From Lycocorax pyrrhopterus obiensis (taxonomy: Eukaryota; Chordata; Aves; Passeriformes; Paradisaeidae): DNA of 64,000 bases. Made by a program: the position numbers and the translations under genes. The DNA is taken from NCBI GenBank assembly GCA_014706295.1, contig JACSVZ010000004.1, positions 92,506,048 to 92,570,047 of the forward strand. Reading direction: 5' to 3'. Below the pieces are notes generated by a model. That model saw only the letters and a program-made list of their open reading frames with translations, was not told where the DNA came from and made no database searches. Shown piece by piece: positions 22,560-33,485 of this stretch (the stretch's first letter is position 1; the number at the start of each line of letters is the position of its first letter).

Positions 22560-25157
22560 AATGTTTTTCTTTTTTTTTTTAACAAACACTTGCTAACGTA
22601 AGACCATGCATAAATTGCAACATGTTTACGTGACCCCTCACAACAATTTTGGATTGTGAATCAATCCCGTGCACAGAGTGACTTGTATGTCGGTTATAGC
22701 TAAACAGTTTAAAATCAGGAGTCAGAGTGCAATGCATATTTTATGCTACAGCACCATCTACAGTAAGAACAAAATATCTTGTGATACAGTTTCTATTTTA
22801 TCAGATGTTAAATCACAGTGGGCTTGAATTTACATTTGTCTGCAGATTTGGCATGTTATTCCCAACGTGCAATACCAAAACTGCTTATTTCCTGATTAAT
22901 GAATAATAATAACCTTTGCTTCCTTATCTGTTCTTTTTCTTAGGCTGCCTCACTTGTCTGTGTTTTATAGGCTAACTTGTGTACTTTTTAATTTTATAAT
23001 AATTTTTTAGTCCGTGATAACTCTTTCTAATTCTATAAAACATAGGAAGTATTTAGATTACATCAGCCATTACAAATAAAACAACAATCTGCAACTTAAA
23101 TGCTGAGTTATGTCACACGTCATGTTTCAAGCCCAGATCTCCGTGCTTCCTCCTTTTGTCATGACAGGTAGGTATTTGCTTACAGACAAATTATCTGTCT
23201 CACTGAACCAGCATCCTGGTCCATAAATATATGTCAGTTCACTCCCAAGTTCTCACTCAAAATAACTGATCATCTTCATGTGAGAACAATCTCCAGCGAC
23301 TTTTGCTTGTTCACTGTTCTAAGCAGGAGAAGGGAAAACGTAACATTTTTCTTCCATACCATTCAACCTTCTGGAAATATCTTATCCATAGAGGGCACTA
23401 TCATACAAAAAATATCTTTCAGTCTGGTTGACCATATTTAGCCTCCATCTCCTCAAATCCTTGTAAGTATACAACATCATTGCATACCTTCTTGTATACA
23501 TTTAAAAGTAGAATTTCCGTAAAGTGTGCACATTCTGCTTATCTGTAGTTTAATAGGACTTTTTAATTTCTCTTTTGCTTATAATATTTCCCTTTATTTT
23601 TCTTTCCCTGTAAGTCTTACCTAAAGTATGGCTAATAATTTCTCTAAGTGTTGAATTTTTTTTTCTTAGTGACCTCTACCAGCATGCTTTTCCCTCCAAA
23701 ATGCTACAAATTGCAAAATTTTATTAGGTGACCAAAAGAAGCTTTCTTTAAACCTTCAATTCTTTATTGCTTACCATCTAATTAGTAGAAAAGCTAACAT
23801 TTTCACAGATCAGAGCAGACACGGAGCTCATGAGACAAAGTCCTTTTTTATTGTTTTCTGTACAATTAACCCTTTACTTCTCTTCTGCAAAATAAAAAAA
23901 TCACAGGTGAAAAAAAGAACATAGGACAAGTAGAGGCAGGAGGCATGGAAAATGCCAGGGCAGGTCTTCATAAACTTCTCTCTAGTGTCCCACAGTAAAA
24001 CACCTGCACCAAATTCTGAACAATTTCAGCAGATTATTTTTCTTCTGACAATTTAGCATAATCTTAGGTAAATCACCTCATACTTTCTCCCGTGACACAC
24101 AGGAGTTTGACCTAAGAAGCAGGTGGAATTAGAATAACAATCTTATTTAAGGAAAGAGCTCTATGAATGGAAAGGCTCTGTCGTAAATTGGAATAACAGC
24201 TTCTCGCAAGCAGGATTTCACAGTTAATAACTTTACCTCCTGAGTGTCAGAAGAGTATTGGCAGAGCTAATGAGAAGCTGTAAGAGCTGTACCAGTGGCC
24301 TAATGCAGATTCATAAGTGGAATAATTCCTGAAGGTATGTGTAATGTAACACGCATGTGAAATGATAAAGCAGCTGCTCTATAGTTCGCTCCTTTTTCAC
24401 AATAACCTTAGCAGAGGGCTCACGAATTGAGAAGCCAACTATCACTTCCTGTAAACTGGGCGGGGCAACAGAGCAGCTAAAAATTCTCAAATTGTCTATA
24501 ACTTATCAGGTGACTGGATGTGGCAATTATTTCACTTTTTCTATTTTTTTAACAAGTGTTGAGTCAATTTCAATACTTTTCTTGATCATAAAGTCTTCTC
24601 AAGAGGGCTATTTAATTTTTATATCTCTTCCAGATCTAAAAAAATGGTGTCTTTCTAAGAGTGAGAGGATTTTATTATACACAGCCTAGTTACTTAAAGG
24701 TTTGAGACAATTACAAAGCATTAGACTGTCTGGTCTGATTTCCCATGTCTGACACACTTTTCATTTTTGTACAGTTACCCTACCCATCTTATGAATTGTG
24801 ACAAACCACCAAAATTATGTTTAGACAAAGTTTGAGCAAGATTATCTGATCTTTTTGTGCTGAACATCAAATAGGAAAACAGAGAGGACCGTAGACATGA
24901 CTGGGTTTGGCCACTTGTCCATGCTAATCTCAGTACGGTACTGCCCTTTCTGCACTCTAGGATTGCTGCCATGTTTGTACATATGGTGCCTCCGGTTCTT
25001 CCCCTGTCTGTAAATGGGGATGAGCTTTAAATATATTTAATGCCTCATTCGAGACATGATTGTGCCCCCTGGCTTGGGAACTAATCCTGATTCTATAAAA
25101 GTGGGAGAGGAAGTATCCATGATGCTTGTCAGCCCCAGCCATTAATGGTGCTGTCTT
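22560..25157. other. AT-rich unique DNA, no gene seen
   Basis: No repeat family, RNA gene or convincing frame. Frequent T- and A-runs. Confidence 0.55.
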
Positions 25158-25250
25158 GTTTTATATACAAGTTCTTATATACAAATTCTTTATATACAAG
25201 TTGTTTTATATACAAATTGTTTTATATACAAATTCTTTATATCCAAATTC
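25158..25250. repeat. AT-rich minisatellite, six units of about 14-17 bp
   Basis: Units of the form 'ttttatatacaaattc' repeat with small changes in the fourth-last base (a/g), the last base (c/g) and the number of T's. The last unit has 'tatatccaaattc'. Length variation between units suggests slippage. Confidence 0.9.
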
Positions 25251-25708
25251 TCTGGCTTCAGGTTTCACTTGCTACTTCTTTTTGCCTTTCTTTGCTGCAT
25301 GTTTTCTCCTCTTGTGGATATCAAGGTTCTGTCAAAAAATCATAGTTTTGCCTTTTTTTCCATTAAATAAACTGGATTTTTTAATACTCACAAAGTATGT
25401 CCTTTAGTCTTCAATTGATTTTTTGTGACTCATTTTGCACGTCACCAACTTCAACTTCTTCAATTTTTTTAAGTATTGTTTGTGCTTAGTATAGATGAAA
25501 GTAATTTCATTTAACTACTCATTGTTCTTTTATTAAATTTTAACCCATCGCATCAGCTATTCTTGAAACAATAATATCTTGAAAGCTTCTGTTGAATTAC
25601 TTTTCTTCAGGACTTCTCTGAGTTACAGTTTTCCAGAACAGAATACTTCCTTCATCAGGAACAGACTGCATATTGGGGTTTTTCAGCTTTAAAATCATGC
25701 CATAACTT

Positions 25709-25725
25709 AAAAAAAAAAAAAAAAA
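25709..25725. repeat. A17 mononucleotide run
   Basis: Seventeen consecutive A's without a recognisable retroposon body upstream. Confidence 0.9.
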
Positions 25726-27499
25726 GGAATTGTACAAAGTTTAATTCCAATATACCTTTCTTTCTGTTCCTCTAGCTGTAAGTCTGAGCTCATAACACCT
25801 CCAGAGAGACATGAGACTTGTGGCTTGTACTGCATATGGAACTCAGAGGAAACTGGCTTCTGAAAGTCAAAGCCATTGGTTCCCTCTCAATACCCTCTGG
25901 ATCCTGGTCCTCTCCCGGATTCTTTCATGACATTGAAAATCTACCAGCATGCCAAGTCCTGTATCAGCTCCATCGGCTGGTGGTCCTCATGCTACGCATA
26001 CTGACCCACTCTCCCACAAAATCAGCCCAGTTCCACTTGGTGAGTGAGGAGCTGGACTCTACGCATTGACTTCCAGGACTTGGAATAATGACCTGCAATT
26101 TTCAGCAAAATAAACTGAATTTACCACAATATGAAAGTCATTTTCATCACTGTTCATTGTTTTAATGACTAAACATTACCACCATAAATATGTGCGCCCC
26201 TTTAACCTGTCTTTGAAATTCCAAAAGGCAATTGTTTCCAGACTTTGAACACAATCTCCAAGTGGCAAAGCTATATTCTTGCTTTGGTTTAGCAAATACA
26301 GAGAGTCCATGCACACATTCTGTTGTTTCCATCTTCTTCCACATTATCTGTTACAGCACCATTCATAATGCTTCTCACAGCTGTGAAGTATTATATTTAG
26401 TTGAGGAAGCTATTGATTTTCCCACCCTCTCCCAGCCTTTGCCAGCAGATTGTGTTCACTAGCAACCCAATCACAGAGTAGGCCAGCATGCCAGTTTTGG
26501 ACACAGATAGCCAGTTCATGATTCAAGAGGCCTTTGGAAATTATATAAACATTAAGACATGCACAGAAACATTTTTTTTCTAAGATTTAATTAAAAATTC
26601 AACAAGAAAAACAAATAGCCATTGCTGAGAAAGAGAGCATCAGCTTTTCTAAATGTTTCCAGTGGCTTTCACGATGAAAAATATATATGCAGCATAGTTC
26701 CCTTCTCAAAAGGAGGTGATGATATGGGACCAGAAACCCTGGCAACACTGATTCTCCTTTGCCTTATATATTTTTTTTTCCTAATGGTATCATACTTTAG
26801 TTCAAAGATGAGTAATTACTTTTATCACCAAAGATTCATTTCATTGATCAACATGCCAAAATAGATATATGAATATGTTCTTCCAAGAAATTATTTAGGC
26901 TTCCCTAATCAAGTTTTGGGGTTGGGGCATGGGGTTAAATGCATGGGTGTTTGTGTTCAGGGGCGGTGCAAAGGAATTGCTTAAGTTATTTCATAACCAT
27001 GCATTTAGAGAAAAAAAATGCAAAACACAGCTTTTGAGTTTTTCAGCAGTCTTGTTTCAGATGCTAAATAGTAAATTGTGAGAACCTGAAATCACTGATG
27101 AATAAATCCTTAGATTCTTGTCTCGGGGGAGAAAGGCATATTCAGTTTGTTTTCTCTCAGATATTTATGTGATCGTGTTGATTATCTGTGAATGTGTCCT
27201 AAAGTTTTCTTTTTCCTTGTTGTCTTCTTCATTATTGATGAAACAGACAGATTGATATGATGGAGAGAAGAGGTTTCAAAGGAAAATAAGCATGGATGCT
27301 GCTTATAAGTGACTGGAGCAGAAGAGATGGAAGGGGTGTGTGAGTGCTATGGATGAGCACTGACACCACAGCTGCAGAGACCAGACTCAGTTGTCCTACC
27401 ACTTGGGATTCAGTCTTGCTACGGTAGAAAAACTAGTGAAGGGCAGCCTGCTAAATTTTGCTGAATGTTGTGATGAGCCAGGTAAGCAGAGATGACTGA
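25726..27499. other. Unique DNA, no gene seen
   Basis: No repeat family or reading frame is supported. The 80-codon frames at 25818-26069 and 26622-26864 resemble no protein that I know. Confidence 0.5.
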
Positions 27500-27899
27500 C
27501 AGCTGGGGCTGCTCAGCCTGGAGGAAGAGAAGGCTCCAGGGAGCCCTTAGAACACCTTGTAGTACATAAAAGGGGTTACAAGAAGGTTGGAAAGAGACTT
27601 TTCACAAGGACATGTAGTGATAGGACAAATGAGAATGACAAACTGAAGGAAGGGAGGAGAGGTTTAGATTAGAAATTAGGAAGAAGTTCTTTACTGTGAG
27701 AGTGGTGACCCACTGAAACAGGTTGCCCAGAGAAGCAGTGGATCCCTTATCACTGGGAGTATTCAAGGCCCAGTATAATGGAGTTTTGATGAACTTGGTC
27801 TAATGGAAAGTCTCCCTGTCGATGACAGGTAGGTTGGAACTTGATGGTTTTTAAGGTCCTTTACAACCCAAGCCATTCTGTGATTCTATTCTATGATTC
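27500..27899 (+). mobile_element. CR1 LINE, 5'-truncated, forward orientation, with 3' tail
   Basis: The sequence 'ggggctgctcagcctgg', 'cttttcacaaggacatgtag', 'aagttctttactgtgag' and 'ggttgcccagagaagc' follows CR1 ORF2 in order. It ends in the 3' UTR 'ttaaggtcctttacaacc' and tail 'attctgtgattctattctat'. About 400 bp remain and the coding frame is degraded by several indels. Confidence 0.93.
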
Positions 27900-27985
27900 A
27901 AAATGTACCTATGTACTTGAATTGAAGAAAGAGTAAATCATCATTTTCTATCAACACAAGTAATAACTGTCTCACCCTAACTCCT

Positions 27986-28555
27986 TGTACTAGTTTGAAA
28001 ACAAACCAGTGGGAGGCACCAAGTCAGAATAACAATTTAACAGGGAAATTAAAACAAAAATAAAGGCAGAAAACAGTGGGTTAAACTGACAGAGTCAGGA
28101 TACAACCTGACACCCTGTTAATCACGGTGGCGTGAGCAGTCCGATGAGATGGTGGCTGCAGTCCTCCTGAAGTGATGGATGTGGCTCTCTCGAAGCAGTG
28201 GTCCGGTAGAAGGGTCTACTCTTCCTCAGAAAGTCCAGTGGTGGCTATGTCCTCTGGGAATCCAGTGGGAAGGTTGTTCATGGTGTTCAGAATCTCAGAT
28301 TATGTCCAGGATGGAATGCTTGGTTCCTCCCACTGGGTGGAGCATCTCACAATGGAATGATGAGTCATGAGGCCAGGTGTTGATGGGCTCATTAACAGAA
28401 GATAGTCTGGAGGGAGTTATCTCTGAGTCACGCGGCAGGGCATTGATGGGCCATTAGCAGAAAGATGGTTTGGAGGGAGGAGGCCAGGAAACACCGCCCC
28501 ACCTGGTTTCAACAGCTCATGAGGATGGTAATAGAATACACTGCAACCCAGGACA
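27986..28555 (-). mobile_element. Solo ERV LTR (570 bp), reverse orientation, with 5-bp target duplication
   Basis: The element starts 'tgtactagtttg' and ends 'acccaggaca' on the plus strand and is bracketed by perfect 'ctcct' duplications at 27981-27985 and 28556-28560. I orient it to the minus strand because the 'ctggtttgttttcaaac' end is the U5 end in the avian ERV family as I recall it. A 5-bp duplication fits ERVL-type (class III) elements. There is no internal retroviral sequence, so it is a solo LTR. It is well preserved. ORFs of about 62 codons inside it are meaningless. Confidence 0.9.
28380..28479 (-). repeat. Duplicated segment inside the LTR (period 63 bp)
   Basis: The block 'ttgatgggctcattaac' through 'tctggaggga' (28380-28416) recurs as 'ttgatgggccattagc' through 'tttggaggga' (28443-28479). 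It lies in the U3 part if the LTR is minus-strand, the usual place for duplicated enhancer-type segments in retroviral LTRs. The copies differ by several bases and a one-base indel. Confidence 0.8.
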
Positions 28556-31500
28556 CTCCTAATAATTCATCTTCATAATAAAGTATTCCTTTGGTATATT
28601 TTAAGATATATCACAGAATTTGTGCCATAATATTTTATCTGATTAACCTGGATTCTCACAAAAAACCCTTCAGTGTTTCCTGCACAGGCCCTAGCTTCTT
28701 CTGAGTGGCAGAGTTGGACAGACTGCTAAGCTTGGTGTGACTTGAGGTCAGGAAGAGGAGGGTTCACTTCACCTTGCAAGACGTGTAAATCTATTGCATT
28801 CCCAGTTAAGTGTTGATACCTTGTTTTATTCTGAAATTGTTTAGGTTTAGCTGACAGTCCACAGACATTTTTATGTCTTTGTTCGCAAGATTGATGGCTC
28901 ATATATTCTGTTAAATCACTTTACCATGTAGGTACTTACAGACATTGATTCAGTTACGTCCTAGGCTTAGATTAGAGATTGATATCAGCTGTCTTAGCAT
29001 TACAGTACACCTTAAGTTCATGTCCAGTTTGTTATCTACCCCGATCAGACTAATTCCCTTTCTGAGTCAGTGACATCCAGAACATATTCCCCCATTTGTA
29101 AGTAGCATCATTAGTGTCTAGAATACAGCCTCAAATTTGCTGCATTAAAATACTTACTATACAAATGAGCTCAGGTGGCTGCTCAAAGACGTTTTAGGGT
29201 TTTTCTGGAAAAACTTGCTTCTTTTACTATTATTTCTAACTCTGGCATTTTTTATATTATATACAGCTATGTCAGCATGGATTTGCATTTCCCATAGTTT
29301 TCTTCAGGATAGTAAGAGGTCAATGACATATTCTTCATTAATCCTACTTGAAATCCTACCAATTGGATAATGATTAACCATTAACTTATCTTTTAAGTAA
29401 CTCTAAGGTAATCATTTTAGTGTAGACTTGAAATATGATAGTGTCAAAATTTTAATCGAAATACTGAGCAAAGCTACGTCAACTGACTTCTACTAGTTTA
29501 AGCATATTTTATCAAATCCTTTGTAAGTCAAATCTGTAATCATACAATGAAGATTTGCTTCAGCTGGGATGATCTATTAGCTATAACAAACTGTTGAGTG
29601 GTATTAATAAGGTTACAATTCTTTAATCCTTTCTGAAGCATCATGCATCAACAATTTCATAAGAACTGCATAGATATAAATAATATAAGAAGTGGAGGCT
29701 ATGTTAAGATCTGGCAACTCTTTTAATCAGTATTTTTCTACCTGCCTAATTTCATTAAAAGGCAATGTAAACAGGCATGATTCAAAAGATTATGGTTTAG
29801 AGAAACTGCAGAGACTGTCAGTGTAGAGTGGGGGTTATCCAGTCTGACTAAGTCAACATGAATTTCAGTTTTGCAAGGAGAATCCATTTTCATTCCTAGA
29901 AATCTTGTCAGAGCAGAATATTTGCAGAGTACTTGCTCAGGATTTCTTGACAGTCCTCAGCACAGCAGGAGCCCTGAACATAATGTCTGTAGATCAGATA
30001 TGCTCACTGAGAAGCTTCAGACCATTATCACTGGATCAAAATGTATACTCTTACAGATCTGATCCTGATCTACTGAACATGTGTCACATCAAAATGTCTG
30101 GACATACTGTAGCTATTGTAGATTTAAAAAAAAGGTAAATACATGTAGAATATGTCTTGTGCTTTTTGGACATGTTTGACTCTTTGATACAGAGTACATA
30201 GCACACCCACAACTACTTCTGGGCAGAAAATTTAGCAGAACTTTGGACTTCTTGCTGTCAGCCACATGGTCTTAATATTCCTTTGTGGGCAGGAATTGTA
30301 TAAAAAAATTACCAGAAGATTTTGCTTCCAAATTCCCGGGAGGGAGTTGCCATCCAATACACTCTAATGATCCTGAACAAAAGGAAAGATCTCGGAAGTT
30401 GTGGCCTGTCAATTCAAGAGAGCATACCTGAAGCCTTTAATTTCCATCAGCAAATTACCAGGCTCCTCATCTCCATTGAGCAGAAAGGTCACATTTGGAA
30501 AGACATGCTAATGAAATACTGATACAAAGGTAGAAAGTGGACATGGGAGTTCATGTGACTAACTGAGATACCTAATTTTGGTGCAAAAGCATCTGAATAC
30601 TGGATGCAAAGCACTATTGGGAAACACAATCTGCTCTTCTGAAAGCACATGCTTAAATTCTTTCTGCAGTCAGCACAGAAATAGCTACAGCTTTGGAGGC
30701 TTATGGAGAGCAGTAAAGTAAAATTACAGTAAGTACTTACATGTTCTCTTCTTAATTGAAAATGCCTACATCCACTGGCAGCCTGAACAGATGGTGTCTT
30801 TTAAAAGATATAGCCAAGTGGTCAGCACCGGACCGCTGAGTGTGAATCTCTTCTCTTTCATGGTCTCAGCCCACCCTTCTAAGGAGATGCCTTAACTGCC
30901 AGCTTTTGGGGCTGTTTTCACTCTTTTTATAGTTGTGGAGCCCAAAATCCATGAGTGAAAAATGGTGAGATTTGTAGCTAGGCAAGACAGAGCCCAGCTC
31001 TCACCCAGGGAGGAAAGACCTGGACATTTCATCCCTGCTCTGTTACACTAACAGAGGTCTTTAATGCCAGAATGAAAAGACAAATTATATTTGTGGGTGA
31101 GAAAAGAATTTTTTGATTATTGATATGGAATAAGTAACTTATTTATGCTGACATTGGCTAAGCTGTATGAGACATTTTTGTCCGCTGAAAATAAAAGCAT
31201 TGAAGTCCATGTAGCAGATCAAAGCAGTGCTGCAGTGTTTGAAAGGCACCTGTCAGACAAACTGTCAAAGTTATTCCATTAATTTTATTCAATGTCTATT
31301 AGAAAGCTGGATGACTTTATTAAGAAAGTGAGATATCTTTCAATTAATTTATACTGCTGTTAGCAAAATCTTCTGGGGATTAGTTCTGAAATTGAGTTAT
31401 ATGAAGAAATTCTATAAAGAATGCATATGAAAACTCAGGTGAATTTAGCATTTAATTACTGCTCATAACAGGATGTTTCAAGGAGGTGACATCTCGTTGT

Positions 31501-33129
31501 TTGCTGTCGTAGCGCAAGGCTTTGTGTTCACTCTCATCACGGGTGTAAATTCAAAGTTAGTTCTGATTAGTACAAAGAGTTGATAAAACTCTCAAGTCAC
31601 AGCCACTCTTTTCTTCTCTACATCTTTTGGAACACACTTAAGTTCCATATTTTGCACTTCTGATTCTCTTTATGTAAGAAACAGAGAGGAAAACAAGCTT
31701 GTGATATAAGCATGAGATCTGCCATGAGAACAAATCCCTAGGGAACCTCCAGTGATGCCCCACAGAGTATAAATCAAGCATATTTTTGGAAAAATACTTG
31801 AATATAACCACCTAAGTAATTGCCTGGTTTTTTTAACCTACAAACAAAAGGCCTGCAGCCTAAAATATTTTAGATAATGCTGGCTTGCTAAAAACCATCT
31901 CAAGTTAATTTGTAAAAGCAGTGATATTACAGTTGATGTCTGGCTCAACTAAACAAAATGTCAAGCAGATTATGAGTCCTTTGGCTGAACTTTTTTATTA
32001 TAAAATGGTGATTCACTCATATTGAAACTCTGCAAAGGAATGTGCAGCTCTAGTCAGATGTTCTGCTCATGGGGAAACTGATATCCAGAGCAGCACCTCT
32101 GTGCTGGGATGCTTGATTCTGAAACAGCATCCGGAACACTCACTGTGTCTATGGCCACAGAAGCTGAAAGGCATTTATTCATAGAGTAAAGCAAGGAAAA
32201 CTGCTCCAGTACTGTGGATTGAATCAAATCTAGATCAAAGCCGTTTCTTGTTTTACTGATGTTACAGAAATTACTGGTAATCAATAATTTGGGATCATTA
32301 TCATCAATACAACAGATAATCCACTGTACTAGACACATACAAAGCATAAATAGATGCTATTCTACAAAAAAATTCCAAAACATTCTAATCCTGCCCCAAC
32401 ACACTCACACAGAGTGATGTGCACACTTTGTGGACCCTCTTTTAGGCCCTCTGAAGTTACCTGTGCACCTCTTATCCTGAGAATGATGGTTCCCCCTTTG
32501 CAAGCTATATATATTCATCTCCCACGGGAGATGTGTGCTCTCCAGCACTACATGCACCCCTGCAGCTCCCTCCAGCTTGCTGGGGCTGGGACTGGTGCAA
32601 AATGCCCCTCAGAGTCCCACAGGCACACCAAGGTGTGAGTCCCCATGTGTGTGTCCCTCTCCTGAGGCCGGACACAGATGGCTTGGGGTGGCCCATTGGT
32701 TGCAACGTTGCAGGGCAGCTTCTGGCAGTGCCACACCAGGCTTTGCTTCACAAGATTTTCTTACACCCCTGTCTCCCAGGTAAAAAAAAATTTCAAGGGG
32801 TCTTTTATACTTCTTTTCAAGCTGATCCTTTTTATGAGTGAAAAGTCTCCAAGCAAATGCCTGGTTGCTGGTTAATCTGGCTGGTGGTCATCTTTCTCCC
32901 AGCAGTACCAGTCTGTTCAAACACTTGGGCTGGTTGGCTTTTGGAAGTTTGGGTTTGGGTGGTTTTTTATCATTCCCTAGCCACAACTGATGATTTCATC
33001 TGCTCGCATCTTTTAAGAGATGGAATGGATTGGTTGCAAGCAGTAATCAAAATTTTGAAAAGGGATTTGAAATTAGCTACTTAATTTTTATATTCCTGAA
33101 ATGAGATATCTTACTAAAGCCTGTTATCA
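28556..33129. other. Mostly AT-rich unique DNA, no gene seen
   Basis: No recognised repeat family. A GC-richer segment at about 32440-32800 is listed separately. Frames up to 102 codons occur there by composition. Confidence 0.5.
32440..32800. other. GC-richer segment, possible LTR-like remnant
   Basis: The local base composition is clearly richer in G and C than its flanks. On the minus strand it is preceded by a TATA-like 'tataaaagacccc' at about 32798-32810, reminiscent of an LTR layout. However, I find no TG...CA edges with a target duplication and no polyadenylation signal in the right place. It remains unidentified. Confidence 0.25.
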
Positions 33130-33485
33130 AAGACGTCCCAAAAGGGAAGAGAGACAAAGGGACATCTGATTGCTGCCTATTACAAGCTTATAGGCAATAC
33201 AGAGGCAGATTCTTCCCAGAGGTGCTCAACAAAGGGACAAGAAGCAACAGTTTTAAATTTCATCAAGGGAAATGTCAAGGTTTTATTTATCTATAGAAAC
33301 TCCCCATGAAAGTGGTTAAGCACAATTTGCTAGAGGATTTAGGATATCTCCATCTTTGGAGATTTTTAGAAATTGACTGGACAAGGCACGGAGTAACTAG
33401 AAGTAAGCTAGACAGAAATGGTGCTTAGAGAGGGAGGTTGGATTACCTTTAGTCATCTCTTCCAACCTAAATAATGCTGTGGTTC
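33130..33485 (+). mobile_element. Old CR1 LINE 3' fragment, forward orientation
   Basis: Diverged but ordered matches: 'cccagaggtgctcaacaaag', 'ctccatctttggagat', 'gactggacaaggcacgg', 'gagggaggttggatta' and 'cttccaacctaaataatgc'. These follow the end of CR1 ORF2 and its 3' UTR. The octamer tail is decayed ('aataatgctgtgg'). The copy is older than those at 22301 and 61437. Confidence 0.8.

Noticed and set aside
32440..32875. GC-richer segment with overlapping ORFs and a minus-strand TATA-like sequence, considered as an exon or third solo LTR
   Set aside because: No target duplication, no polyadenylation signal in place and no protein match. Kept only as a low-confidence region.
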